Shown here piece after piece: positions 56,367 to 64,000 of a DNA stretch of 64,000 nucleotides (position 1 is the stretch's first letter; each line of letters opens with the position of its first letter). A program made the translations under genes and the position numbers. The notes under the pieces were generated by a model. That model made no database searches. It had not been told where the DNA came from and was given only the letters and a program-made list of their open reading frames with translations. The stretch spans positions 6,882,001-6,946,000 of the forward strand of contig CP018627.1 of the NCBI GenBank assembly GCA_002021875.1, read 5' to 3'. The stretch is from Streptomyces hygroscopicus. GTDB lineage: Bacteria > Actinomycetota > Actinomycetes > Streptomycetales > Streptomycetaceae.

Positions 56367-56425
56367 GAGGCTTACCGGGCCTACCCGGGGCTTACCCGGG
56401 GCCTACCCGGGGGCCACCCGGGTGA
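56367..56425. repeat. Direct repeats of CCTACCCGGGG type
   Basis: Four imperfect head-to-tail units of 14-15 bp (GGCCTACCCGGGGCTTACCC pattern) lie between the aminotransferase stop and the mannosyltransferase start, ending 15 bp before the aminotransferase stop codon. They are able to form alternative hairpins and may act in termination. Confidence 0.6.
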
Positions 56426-56439
56426 CCGGAGGCGCCGCG

Positions 56440-57612
56440 TCAGCCGGCGCCGAGCGTCTTCAGGCGGGCGACGGCGTCCGTAAGGACCTCATCGCGCTTG
56501 CAGAAGGCGAAGCGGACGAAGGGGGAGCCCTGGTCCTGATGGTCGTAGAAGACCGCGTTCGGGACGGCGACCACGCCGCAGCGCTCGGGGAGGGAGCGGC
56601 AGAAGGCGAAGCCGTCGGTCTCGCCGAGGGGCCGGATGTCGGTGGTGATGAAGTAGGTGCCCGAGGGGCGGAACACCTGGAAGCCCGCGTCGGTCAGCCC
56701 GTCGGCCAGCAGATCGCGCTTGGCGCGCAGATCCTCGCGGATGCCGTGGAAATAGGCGTCGGGGAGGCGCAGCGCCTCGGCGACCGCGTACTGGAAGGGC
56801 CCCGCCGAGACATAGGTGAGGTACTGCTTTGCCGAGCGCACCGCCGTGACCAGCTCGGGAGTGCCGGTCACCCACCCGACCTTCCACCCCGTGAACGAAA
56901 ACGTCTTTCCGCTGCTGCTGATGGTGACGGTCCGCTCGCGCATCCCGGGGAAGGAGACGAGCGGGGTGTGCGCGGTGCCGAAGACGAGATGCTCGTAGAC
57001 CTCGTCGGTGACCACCAGCAGATCGCGCTCGACGGCGAGCTCGGCGACCGCGGCCAGCTCATCGTGGGTGAGCACGGTGCCGGTGGGGTTGTGCGGGGTG
57101 TTGAGCAGGATGAGCCGGGTGCGATCGGTGACGGCGGCGCGCAGCTCGTCCAGGTCCAGCCGGAAGGTGTCCCCGTCGGGCCGGAGGGTGACGGGGACGC
57201 GGACCCCGCCCGCCATGGCGATGCAGGCGGCGTACGAGTCGTAATACGGCTCCAGCGCGACCACCTCGTCCCCCGGCTCCACCAGCGCCAGCAGCGACGC
57301 CGCGATGGCCTCGGTGGCGCCCGCGGTGATCAGCACCTCGGTATCGGGGTCGAAGCCCAGCCCGTACCAGCGCCGCTGGTGCTCGGCGACGGCGCTGCGC
57401 AGCTCGGGCACCCCGGGGCCGGGCGGGTACTGATTACCCCGCCCGTCCCGCAGCGCCCGGACGGCGGCCTCGCGCACCTCCTCGGGCCCGTCGGTGTCCG
57501 GGAAGCCCTGACCCAGGTTGATCGCGCCGGTGCGCACGGCGAGGGCGGACATCTCGGCGAAGATCGTGGTCCCGAAGGCGGCCAGTCGGCGATTGAGCGG
57601 CGGTCGTCCCAT
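56440..57612 (-). CDS. PLP-dependent aminotransferase, class I
   Basis: A 390-residue fold-type I enzyme. INLGQGFPDTDGPEEV near the N-terminus, LNTPHNPTGTVLTHDEL, DEVYEHLVF (Asp binds the pyridine nitrogen) and SSSGKTFSFTGWKVGW with the Schiff-base Lys are all intact; RFAFCKRDEV holds the substrate-carboxylate Arg. The QGFPD start and GWKVGW resemble kynurenine/methionine aminotransferases and actinobacterial DapC. Substrate is not certain. ATG 57612 has GGAG at proper spacing; an ATG three codons upstream is too near it. Confidence 0.93.
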   Translation of the reverse strand: MGRPPLNRRLAAFGTTIFAEMSALAVRTGAINLGQGFPDTDGPEEVREAAVRALRDGRGNQYPPGPGVPELRSAVAEHQRRWYGLGFDPDTEVLITAGATEAIAASLLALVEPGDEVVALEPYYDSYAACIAMAGGVRVPVTLRPDGDTFRLDLDELRAAVTDRTRLILLNTPHNPTGTVLTHDELAAVAELAVERDLLVVTDEVYEHLVFGTAHTPLVSFPGMRERTVTISSSGKTFSFTGWKVGWVTGTPELVTAVRSAKQYLTYVSAGPFQYAVAEALRLPDAYFHGIREDLRAKRDLLADGLTDAGFQVFRPSGTYFITTDIRPLGETDGFAFCRSLPERCGVVAVPNAVFYDHQDQGSPFVRFAFCKRDEVLTDAVARLKTLGAG

Positions 57613-58012
57613 GGCGCCCATACTCCGCCGAACATCCGGAATTCCTCAACCCGCTCCTGCCCCGGGCGGGGCGAGCCCGGGGGTTTTCATCACCGCGATG
57701 TACGGGCGCTCGGCCGAGCCGGAAACCATCGACTGCCCGTCGACGGATATCCACCGCATATCTCCGGGGCGGTGGGGCCCGCGGGAGGCGAGGTGGCCCA
57801 GCAGCAGACACAGCAGGCCATCGCCCGGCCACGGCTTCGACTGGCGGACTGGGCCGCGGATCTGCGCGAGACCTTGCGGCACGACCGAAATCTACTGAGC
57901 GAGGGCCTGACGCGGGCCGGACCGCGCCCGTATCGGAGTCGATCCGCACGGCCGTCGAGCGACTGATCACAACACGCTGACCGGACTGTGGCCCCGGTCT
58001 ACGCTCGCGGGT
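57613..58012. other. 400-bp gap with a T-tailed terminator-like hairpin
   Basis: No supported gene. At 57660-57687 CCCCGGGC pairs with GCCCGGGG around a 7-base loop and is followed by TTTT on the plus strand, a textbook intrinsic terminator, rare in streptomycetes. No plus-strand gene upstream needs it. Both the aminotransferase and cutA promoters must lie in this gap. Confidence 0.55.
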
Positions 58013-58345
58013 ATGACTGATTTCCTTCAGGTGGCGACGGCGACGGAGAACCGCGAGGAAGCCGAGAAGCTTGCGGGGTCGGTGGTGACGGCTCGGCTCG
58101 CGGCCGGTGCGCAGATCGTCGGGCCGGTGGTCTCCGTCTTCTGGCATCAGGGCGAGTTCGGCACGGGGGAAGAGTGGCAGCTCTTGTTCAAGACCCGTGC
58201 CGACCGTTACGCCGACCTTGAAGCGCATCTCTTGGAGCATCACCCGTGGAAGAACCCCGAGGTGTCGGCCGTGCCGATCGTCGCGGGTTCGGACGCCTAC
58301 CTGCGGTGGGTGGAGCGGACCACTGAGCCGGAACCTGGGGCCTGA
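58013..58345 (+). CDS. cutA: Divalent-cation tolerance protein CutA
   Basis: A 110-residue CutA1-type protein, a trimeric ferredoxin-like fold related to PII. Conserved are FLQVATATENREEAEKLAGS, the VSVFWHQGEFGTGEEWQLLF core, the KTRADRYADLEAHLLEHHPW stretch with the conserved HP, and PEVSAVPIVAGSDAYLRWVE. The Cys often found in the AACVQI strand is replaced (AAGAQI). In bacteria its link to copper tolerance is historical, and the true function is unclear. It converges on the XRE-TPR regulator, 4 bp between stops. Confidence 0.9.
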   Translation: MTDFLQVATATENREEAEKLAGSVVTARLAAGAQIVGPVVSVFWHQGEFGTGEEWQLLFKTRADRYADLEAHLLEHHPWKNPEVSAVPIVAGSDAYLRWVERTTEPEPGA

Positions 58346-58349
58346 CCTC

Positions 58350-59687
58350 TCAAGTCCTGGCCTTCTCCAGGACTTCGGCCACGGACGGAAGCTCCTGGTG
58401 GGCCTTGAGCTGGTGGAGAATCGGCGCGAGGCGCTGGCGCGGCCGGACGGACGCCACACCGGCTGAGAGTTCGAGGGCGCGGCTGGTGATGGCTGTGGCC
58501 TGCTCGATCTCTCCGGCGGTGAGGTAGGAGTCGGCGAGCCAGGAGAGGTAGAGGCTCTTGTCGCGGGCGTGGGTGTCGTCGTACCGGGTGAGTACGCCTT
58601 GCAGGACGGGGACGGCTCGGAGCGGTCGACGCAGTTCGGTCCAGCAGCGGCCGGTCATGATCTGGAGCTCGTTGCGGTCGACCCATGCTGACCAGTCGGG
58701 CTGTGGGCTTCCGTCGCCCTCGCTGAGGGCGGCTTCCGCGATGCTCAGGGCGCGCTCGGTCTCGCCGGGGTTTCCGGCTACGGCGTAAGCCCACGCCAGT
58801 CGTTCATGCAGCAGTGCGCGCACGCCGGGCGGGGCGTCGGGGCCTGCGGTGCGGCATGCCTGGACAGCGGTCTCTATCCCGGCAGATCGGTCCGTGCTGA
58901 TCTTCTGGTAGGCGAGGAAGGCGAGGGCGTTCCCGGCCAGGGCGGCGTCTTTCGCCTCGGTGGCGGCTTGGTGGCTGTCCTCGTAGAGGCCGCGCGCGTT
59001 GGCGTGCTTGCCTGCGTCGAAGGCGGCCCAACCTGCTTGCTGGGCCTGCTCGGAGAGGACCGACAGGAGCGCGCGGCCGGTCTCCTCGGTGTAACTGGCC
59101 TCTCGGAGCATCGTCTTCGTCGATTGGTACTCGCCGAGGTAGACGCGGTAGGTGTCTCCTCCGCCGAGGACGTCATCGAGTCGCCGAAGTCGTGCTGTGC
59201 GCTGTCGCAACTGCTCGGGCACGTCTCGATCAATCCGGCGGCCTGTCTTGATCTGGTTCAGCTCGGGCAGACCGAGGACCAGACCGGCCCCGGCTGTGGC
59301 TCGGAAGAATTCCCTGCGCAGCACTGTTTCGCTTTCCTCTCGGGTCGTGGGTGAGGTGCGTGCTGAGGCGGTAGGGGCGTGACCGGGTGCGGTAGCCGCT
59401 TCCCAGTCGCGGGGAGCGAGGCCGAGGAGATGTCCGGGGATACGTAAGGCGTCGGCGATCGTTGCGATCTTCTCGAAGGAAGTGATGCGGCCCTGGCCAC
59501 GGGCCAGGGCGCCGACGCGTTCGGGTTTGATGTCACACTCGGCGGCGATCTTCGAGTAGCTGATCTTGGCTAAGGCTCGGGCCAGGGAGAAGACGGTGCC
59601 GAAGTCGTGAGCCAGGATCGCGGCACGCATCCCTGGGTGGCTGAGGAGTTCTCGGGGTAGTGCGGTCGGCGGTTGGTAAGCGGTCAT
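58350..59687 (-). CDS. XRE-family regulator with TPR-like helical domain
   Basis: A 445-residue regulator. The N-terminal Cro/CI-type HTH (about 25-85, KISYSKIAAECDIKPERVGA, then GRITSFEKIATIADALRIPG) is followed by a linker with a hydrophobic patch (FFRATAGAGLVLGLPEL). About 300 residues of TPR-like helical repeats complete it (AGWAAFDAGKHANARGLYED, LLHERLAWAYAVAGNPGETE, YLSWLADSYLTAGEIEQATA). Proteins of this shape are abundant in streptomycetes and often face small genes of unknown role, as here. They may sense peptides through the TPR part. It diverges from the small-gene operon at 59878. Confidence 0.88.
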   Translation of the reverse strand: MTAYQPPTALPRELLSHPGMRAAILAHDFGTVFSLARALAKISYSKIAAECDIKPERVGALARGQGRITSFEKIATIADALRIPGHLLGLAPRDWEAATAPGHAPTASARTSPTTREESETVLRREFFRATAGAGLVLGLPELNQIKTGRRIDRDVPEQLRQRTARLRRLDDVLGGGDTYRVYLGEYQSTKTMLREASYTEETGRALLSVLSEQAQQAGWAAFDAGKHANARGLYEDSHQAATEAKDAALAGNALAFLAYQKISTDRSAGIETAVQACRTAGPDAPPGVRALLHERLAWAYAVAGNPGETERALSIAEAALSEGDGSPQPDWSAWVDRNELQIMTGRCWTELRRPLRAVPVLQGVLTRYDDTHARDKSLYLSWLADSYLTAGEIEQATAITSRALELSAGVASVRPRQRLAPILHQLKAHQELPSVAEVLEKART

Positions 59688-59877
59688 GGTGTGCCCCGTT
59701 GCGCCTACTGGTGACAGTGTGTCGCACAGTTGTGACCGTCAGCCTACCCATGATGGGGATAGCCACGGGCGGGAAGCCACCGTCCTTCCTTCGCAGCACA
59801 GTTGGCAGACGCAAGAGACCCCCGCGACCGATGCGAACGGCCCGGGGGCGTGGTCAACGCTGTGTAGGAGCGTCAAC

Positions 59878-60162
59878 GTGCAAAACCATATCCCCCGATT
59901 CGTACGGTGGCTGTTGCGACTACTGCTGCCCGGAGCCGGTCGTCATCGCGCCGGAGGGACAAGCACTTCGGTGACCTGTGCGGACGCGCCGACGCTGCGC
60001 CTCCCGCGCGTACATCAAGTGCACCGGATGTCGGAACGTCCACTGCTGCGTGGTGAGGACATGCGGCTTGTCCGGCCGTATCCGGTGACGCATGAGCGTA
60101 GGAAGGACGTGCCCCGTGTGGAACTGCTTTGCGCGCCGCACGGGATGGTGGTGGTCAGGTGA
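59878..60162 (+). CDS. Small hypothetical protein, first gene of overlapping operon
   Basis: A 94-residue protein starting at GTG with TAGGAG 9 bp upstream. The N-terminus (VQNHIPRFVRWLLRLLLPGA, then GRHRAGGT) is an amphipathic or hydrophobic helix followed by basic residues. The middle has LLRGEDMRLVRPYPVTHERR, a phrase seen in small streptomycete proteins linked to XRE regulators. Function unknown. Its stop overlaps the next gene's GTG (GTGA, 60159-60162). Confidence 0.6.
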   Translation: MQNHIPRFVRWLLRLLLPGAGRHRAGGTSTSVTCADAPTLRLPRVHQVHRMSERPLLRGEDMRLVRPYPVTHERRKDVPRVELLCAPHGMVVVR

Positions 60163-60479
60163 GTACACAACCACGATTGCTGCCGTGGCCCGGCCTTGCC
60201 GGGCAGCCGTGCTATCTGGTGTCGGACGCGGACGGTGAGGGGTACCTATCGCGACTGGCCGACGAGATGGAAGCGATTCAGCTTCAGATGGGCGCTGAAC
60301 TCATCGGTCACGCCCGCTTACTGCTCCGCGATCGGAAGGCGAACTCCCGAGAACTCCGCTACCTCTCGGACCGTCTAATCGAGGCGCTAAGCGACGCGCT
60401 CCGGATCGCGGATAGTCGCGGCAGGCGTCTTCCCGTGTCCGACGACGGACCGGATCAATCGAGCGGGGCGAGCGAATGA
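60159..60479 (+). CDS. Small helical hypothetical protein
   Basis: A 106-residue protein from GTG 60159. The central segment (YLSRLADEMEAIQLQMGAEL, then LLLRDRKANSRELRYLSDRL) predicts long helices, perhaps coiled coil. The C-terminus is acidic. Overlaps both neighbours by 4 bp, so translation is coupled along the operon. I recall similar short proteins beside XRE-type regulators, without known function. Confidence 0.65.
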   Translation: MSTQPRLLPWPGLAGQPCYLVSDADGEGYLSRLADEMEAIQLQMGAELIGHARLLLRDRKANSRELRYLSDRLIEALSDALRIADSRGRRLPVSDDGPDQSSGASE

Positions 60480-60751
60480 GCACGAACCGGCGGTCCATCT
60501 CGGAGTGGAAGATCGAAGCTACCTCGGCAGGGCTGCGCGTACACCGAGAGGGAGACGATCGACTCACGGCGACACTTCGGATCACCCGCCTCGGAGAACC
60601 TGTAGCTCTGGCGCACCTTGTGCTGACGGTGGACGAGGCGGAACAACTGCACGCGGGCCTGTGCTTCGCGCTCGGCCAAGAGGTACCGCCCGTAGGCGCC
60701 CCCGAGTGTCGTAAGCCGATCCGCTACCCCGGCGGCCGACAGCGGTACTGA
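60476..60751 (+). CDS. Small hypothetical protein, third gene of the overlapping operon
   Basis: A 91-residue protein (MSTNRRSISEWKIEATSAGL, then LRITRLGEPVALAHLVLTVD and EAEQLHAGLCFALGQ) mixing a beta-rich first half and a helix. ATGA overlap with the gene before it. A hairpin at 60854-60880 lies about 100 bp downstream. Function unknown. Confidence 0.62.
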   Translation: MSTNRRSISEWKIEATSAGLRVHREGDDRLTATLRITRLGEPVALAHLVLTVDEAEQLHAGLCFALGQEVPPVGAPECRKPIRYPGGRQRY

Positions 60752-60853
60752 GGTCAGCTCGGGCTGGACTCACGCTCAACCACCGCAAACCCAACGCCGG
60801 ACCGCCCCTCCGCCTGGACAGCTACCGGGGTGGTCCGGCTGGGGATCGATCAC

Positions 60854-60880
60854 GACCCCGGTGCCGATGGCACCGGGGTC
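60854..60880 (+). terminator. Terminator hairpin after small-gene operon
   Basis: GACCCCGGTGCC (60854-60865) pairs perfectly with GGCACCGGGGTC (60869-60880) around a GAT loop, 103 bp past the stop of the third small gene. Followed by GTCGTCATG, no T run. Confidence 0.65.
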
Positions 60881-61008
60881 GTCGTCATGCTCCCGCTCGA
60901 CGCGGCCCGGTGGTTGATAGTCAGGTGGCGTGCGGCACTGGGGGCGACAGGTTCGAGAGTGAGGCGGCAGACCTGGAGGCGGGGATATGGGTACGCGGAG
61001 TGGACTAC

Positions 61009-61218
61009 ATGAGCGGCTGGCGAGGCGCGAGAGAGGCTGCGGCCGAGCTGGGCGACGCGCTGAGGCTCGTCGCCGTGGAGACGACAGGGGTGCGGCTGCG
61101 TGCTGTTGCGGGCTCGGACGGCTCCGGGCTGGTGTGCCTGGAACTATCGACGGCGACGGCACGCGAGGTGGCGATGCTGGCGCGGGTGACGGCAGTGCGG
61201 TTGGGTAGGGCCGGCTGA
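61009..61218 (+). CDS. Small hypothetical protein
   Basis: A 69-residue protein (MSGWRGAREAAAELGDALRL, then VAVETTGVRLRAVAGSDGSG and LELSTATAREVAMLARVTAV). GGAG lies at suitable distance before the ATG. The compact alpha-beta-alpha pattern and the MSGWRGAREAA opening look like small proteins found with XRE regulators in streptomycetes. Function unknown. A 60-codon frame directly before it (60830-61012) overlaps as ATGA, but runs through the terminator stem and is doubtful. Confidence 0.55.
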   Translation: MSGWRGAREAAAELGDALRLVAVETTGVRLRAVAGSDGSGLVCLELSTATAREVAMLARVTAVRLGRAG

Positions 61219-61361
61219 GCGGGATCCTGAGCTTGGATGCGCCGGAAGGAAACGGGCGCTGAGCTGTGCGAACGCTCTGCTGTCCGGGTTTCGGCCGGGC
61301 TCCTGAACCCATGACTGCCCGCTGTTCGCTGCCCAAACGGGAACGGATCGGTCACGCAGGC

Positions 61362-61622
61362 TCACTCGTACATCGTGGCTGCTACGAGTGCATGGGCGAA
61401 GTAGGTCCAGTTTCCATCGGTGGGGAGGGGCTCGTGCTGGTGGTGTTCGTACCAGCCGGGCCCCGAAGCGACCCAGGCCGCCAGCGCTTCGAGGAACCTT
61501 TCCAACGTCGCGTTCTCCCACTGCACCCCGTCGTGACGGCACTCTGCTGTGAGCTGGGTCAGGAAGGCGGCGAAGGCTTCCTGACTGGGGACGCTCTCGC
61601 CTGGTTCTAGCGGCATTGGCAT
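61362..61622 (-). CDS. DUF7660-like small protein
   Basis: An 86-residue protein (MPLEPGESVPSQEAFAAFLT, then WENATLERFLEALAAWVASG and WYEHHQHEPLPTDGNWTYFA). The WENxTLxxFLEALAAWV and NWxxFAxxLxAAxxYE pattern is that of a small family I know as DUF7660. No function is known. ATG 61622 or the second Met at 61616 may start it; no clear ribosome site is seen. Such genes are often scattered near toxin or immunity loci. Confidence 0.6.
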   Translation of the reverse strand: MPMPLEPGESVPSQEAFAAFLTQLTAECRHDGVQWENATLERFLEALAAWVASGPGWYEHHQHEPLPTDGNWTYFAHALVAATMYE

Positions 61623-61977
61623 GCGGGGAACGATACGCGGAACGCCATTCAACGAGCTTGTGGCTGTCCTTGGCCGTGGGACTCCCAACACGCTTTCCAA
61701 CTGTGGTGGTGGGTTCTGAGGTCGCGAACGGGGCCGTTCACCTGCGTTCAAGGGCGGTCGGCCATGAGACCGGCTGTCGGCTTGGGTCTCGCCTGAACGG
61801 CTATGGACGACGCTGAATGAGACGGAAACCGAGACGGACGGCAGAACCATCGGTGTGCACCCTGCCATGCTGGGAACCTGATTGACTTGAAGGTGATCAA
61901 CCGCAGTAAAACAGTGTTTGTCGTACACGGACCGGCCAGAGGTACCACGATGTACGCACCATCGTGAGAGGCCACAC
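61623..61977. other. 355-bp intergenic stretch, nothing identified
   Basis: Composition is less GC-rich than core genes. No frame, repeat or hairpin stands out. It should contain the promoters of the DUF7660-like gene and the TerD-like gene. Confidence 0.4.
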
Positions 61978-62307
61978 ATGACTAACACTCTTGCCAAGGG
62001 CGGCAATGCAGTCCTGTTCTCAGCGGTCTGCCGCGTCACCCTCACCTCGCTCACTACGGGCATCGACGTCTCTGCTGTTTTGCTCGGGCAGGACGGCAAG
62101 GTGCGGAGCGATGACGATCTTGTCTTCTACAACCATTCGTCACAGGACGGGGTCGCGCTGAATGGGCAGACGATCTTCGCGGACCTGACCTCGATACCCA
62201 CGACAGTGGACAGCATTGCGGTTGTCGCCAGCATCGACCCCGAATTGCAGGCCACCCACTTCGACGCTACTGAACTTGATTGGGTGATGTCGGAGCCGTT
62301 CGCCTGA
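61978..62307 (+). CDS. TerD-family protein, C-terminally shortened
   Basis: A 109-residue protein. It opens with TerD features (LAKGGNAVLFSAVCRVTLTS, then TGIDVSAVLLGQDGKVRSDD and LVFYNHSSQDGVALNG). The calcium-coordinating DD-LVFYN stretch is present, but the second half of the normal 190-residue fold is missing; the last 20 residues (THFDATELDWVMSEPFA) do not align well. An IS630-type element begins within about 25 bp of the stop, so the gene was probably cut or reshaped there. GAGG lies upstream of the ATG. TerD proteins accompany tellurite/stress operons, but no other ter gene is seen. Confidence 0.65.
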   Translation: MTNTLAKGGNAVLFSAVCRVTLTSLTTGIDVSAVLLGQDGKVRSDDDLVFYNHSSQDGVALNGQTIFADLTSIPTTVDSIAVVASIDPELQATHFDATELDWVMSEPFA

Positions 62308-62328
62308 CGGTGGGAGAGCCGTTCCGGT

Positions 62329-63412
62329 AGCCCTGGACTGTGAGATACGCGCAGGGCGGCGGGCTGACCGACGCCGGGAGGGCCGCCCGGGAGCGGATTC
62401 GGCTGCAGGCCGTGGAACGCTTCGAGGGCGGGCAGAAGAATCGGGAGATCGCTGCCGCGCTGCGGGTCAGCGAGCGGTCCGTGGAGCGGTGGCGTCGCCA
62501 GTGGCGCGAGCGTGGGAAGGCTGGCGTCCTGTCGAAGGGATCCCCGGGCCGACCGAGGCTCAGTGATACGCAGATCGCCCGGTTGGAAAGGGAGTTGGAG
62601 CGCGGACCGCTGATCCACGGCTGGGTGGACCAGCGGTGGACCCTGGCTCGGATTAAGACACTGATCGGCTGTTCCACGTCTCGTACACGGTCGAGGGCAC
62701 ATGGCTGCTGCTCAAGCGGCATGGCTGGTCGTGGCAGCAGCCTGCCCGGAGGGCCATCGAGCGTGACGACACCTCGGTCGAAGTCTGGAAGAAGGAGACA
62801 TGGCCGCGGGTAAGAGCATCGCGGCGGAGCGGGGGGCCTGGATCGTCTTTGAGGACGAGGCCGGGCAGTCGATGACTCCGCCGCGTGCCAAGACCTGGGG
62901 CCGCCGGGGCTGCACGCCGGTGGTGCGGGTGCGCGGCCGCGGTTCCGGGCGAGTGTCGATGGTGGGCATGACCTGCTACAAGCCTGGTGAGCGGTCCCGG
63001 CTGTTCTATGCGGTCCGGGAGTACACCGGGCGCAAGGACCAGCCGAAGGGCTTCGGCTGGCGCGATTTCCGTGATCTGATCGTCCGGGCCAGCATCCAGT
63101 TGGGTGGCCCGATCGTGCTGATCTGGGACAACGTCCGACTGCATCTGACGAAGCCGCTGCGCGAGTTCAGCGACGCGAACGCCGAGTGGCTTACCGTCGT
63201 TCAGCTGCCCACCTACGCGCCCGACCTCAACCCAACCGAGGGCGTGTGGTCCTTGGTCAAGCGCGACATCGGCAACCTTGCCGCCGCCAGCCTTGGTCAA
63301 GTCACCCGCGCGGTCAAGCATCGGCTCAAGAAGCTCCAGTACCGGCCAGACGTGATCGACGGCTGTCTTGCCGGCACCGGCTTGGCCCCTGGGCACGTGA
63401 CTCTCCAGGGCT
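62329..63412. mobile_element. IS630-family-like insertion sequence, decayed
   Basis: About 1.1 kb. AGCCCTGGA (62329-62337) is matched in inverted form by TCCAGGGCT (63404-63412) with further scattered matches inward, plausible terminal repeats; a flanking TA duplication is not certain. The right-hand repeat falls inside the end of the transposase frame. Its single gene is broken by two frame changes, so the copy is presumably immobile. Confidence 0.6.
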
Positions 63413-63420
63413 GGGCCTGA
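62340..63420 (+). pseudogene. IS630-family transposase, two frameshifts
   Basis: The N-terminal HTH part (RLQAVERFEGGQKNREIAAA, LRVSERSVERWRRQWRER) reads in one frame to about 62668. A middle stretch (LFHVSYTVEGTWLLLKRHGW) reads in the -1 frame to about 62810. The DDE core (FEDEAGQSMTPP, VLIWDNVRLHLTK, YAPDLNPTEGVWSLVKRDIG) follows from about 62812 in a third frame. All three catalytic acids are kept. Each shift equals loss of one base (mod 3). No slippery A run or pseudoknot is seen, so mutation is more likely than programmed frameshifting. Confidence 0.8.
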
Positions 63421-63486
63421 CTGTTTCGCTCGTCCGGCGATAGGAGACGATGCAGCCCACGCCAGCGCACGAAAGCGAGTAACTCA

Positions 63487-63957
63487 ATGACGGAACCTGC
63501 TCCGATGGATCTGATCCACCTCGCCGATCCGGATGGGAACCGCTGTGTCGTGCGCGTCACAGGACGGTCCCAGCCGGGCGTGCTGACCGGCCACGACATT
63601 CTGCACGCGGACGTGCTCGTCTCCGCGAGTTTCGTCGATGCCCGGCTCGACCTTTACCTCTTCCAGCATGACCTGGACTCCTGGGAGCAGGAGCTCTCCA
63701 ACCTGGGACCAGGCCAGACGGTCAGCATCGGCGGAGACCGCGGCCTGAGCCTCGACATCCACGTGCACGAAGACGGCTGGCTGTCGATCCAGGTCAGCGA
63801 CCCGGACCGCCTTACGACAGCCCTGGGAACCCGACCCCAGGAAGACTGGATCGCCGAGCATCGCGGGCGCCTGGAACAGGTCCGACTGACCTGGCCCCGC
63901 GAAGTCATCGAGACGGCACCAGGAGCTTACGAGTGGAGCCCCAATCGCAAGCGGTGA
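63487..63957 (+). CDS. DUF5959-like protein
   Basis: A 156-residue protein (MDLIHLADPDGNRCVVRVTG, then VLTGHDILHADVLVSASFVD, LDLYLFQHDLDSWEQELSNL and LSIQVSDPDRLTTAL), recognised as DUF5959, a predicted beta-rich cytoplasmic domain common in streptomycetes. Role unknown, perhaps immunity-like. No clear ribosome site precedes the ATG. It begins 66 bp after the IS630-type transposase stop, so its original promoter may have been displaced. Confidence 0.75.
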   Translation: MTEPAPMDLIHLADPDGNRCVVRVTGRSQPGVLTGHDILHADVLVSASFVDARLDLYLFQHDLDSWEQELSNLGPGQTVSIGGDRGLSLDIHVHEDGWLSIQVSDPDRLTTALGTRPQEDWIAEHRGRLEQVRLTWPREVIETAPGAYEWSPNRKR

Positions 63958-64000
63958 CCACCTGACCCCAGCAACCGACATCACGCTTTCAAGTTCAGTA

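Noticed and set aside
57646..57882. A 78-codon minus-strand frame upstream of the aminotransferase
   Set aside because: No ribosome site or family similarity, and it contains the T-tailed hairpin.
60830..61012. A 60-codon frame overlapping the small gene at 61009 as ATGA
   Set aside because: It runs through a perfect 12-bp terminator stem, has no ribosome site, and its translation resembles no protein I know. Left undecided but not annotated.
62340..62813. IS630 transposase as two functional genes, orfA and orfB, joined by -1 frameshifting
   Set aside because: Two separate frame changes are needed, and no slippery heptamer is visible at either.

Overview
The window reads as a Streptomyces chromosome segment, or a very close streptomycete relative. 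GC is high throughout, with G/C in most third codon positions, and GTG starts and GTGA/ATGA gene overlaps are common. It carries the actinobacterial dnaK-grpE-dnaJ-hspR operon and clpB, both with HAIR (HspR) operators, plus SpoIIE/PP2C phosphatases with GAF domains and DUF1707, DUF4232, DUF5994 and DUF6131 proteins. All family names here come from recognising the translated sequence; no database was searched.

Left arm (1-25.4 kb) is accessory and cell-envelope rich. It holds an MMPL exporter with a NarL-type two-component system, two secreted proteins, a KdpD-like sensor next to an APC permease, and a DUF4097/DrrA/DrrB export operon facing its regulator. Further on are an epoxide hydrolase facing a CGNR regulator, a GAF-PP2C phosphatase, a fatty acid desaturase, two divergent DUF5994 paralogues and a second DUF4232 lipoprotein. 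Several divergent promoters here carry clear repeated or palindromic sites.

Middle (25.4-33.9 kb) is a tRNA-Gly(CCC) integration hotspot. The intact tRNA is at 33777-33850 on the minus strand. Two extra copies of its 3' end lie at 25876 and 32659. Between them are remnants: two different tyrosine-integrase C-termini, an IS701-type transposase tail, SRPBCC and PIN gene fragments, an IPT/TIG protein ending in a single propeller-like repeat, an ECF sigma factor with a CU044_5270 membrane partner, and a DUF6247/ParE-like toxin-antitoxin pair. A roughly 42-bp sequence recurs four times in this zone.

Right arm (33.9-58.4 kb) is core genome. It holds dcd, a phosphoribosyltransferase, a large Cache-PAS-GAF-SpoIIE-HATPase regulator, an Fe-S membrane reductase, the dnaK operon ending in a hairpin after hspR, a cupin, an MHS transporter, an FMN/F420-type oxidoreductase facing clpB, a YbjN protein, a GT-C mannosyltransferase, an aminotransferase and cutA. 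HspR should repress both the dnaK operon and clpB.

Far right (58.4-64 kb) turns accessory again. An XRE-TPR regulator faces a chain of overlapping small genes, followed by a shortened TerD gene abutting an IS630-type element whose transposase has two frame breaks, and a DUF5959 gene at the end.
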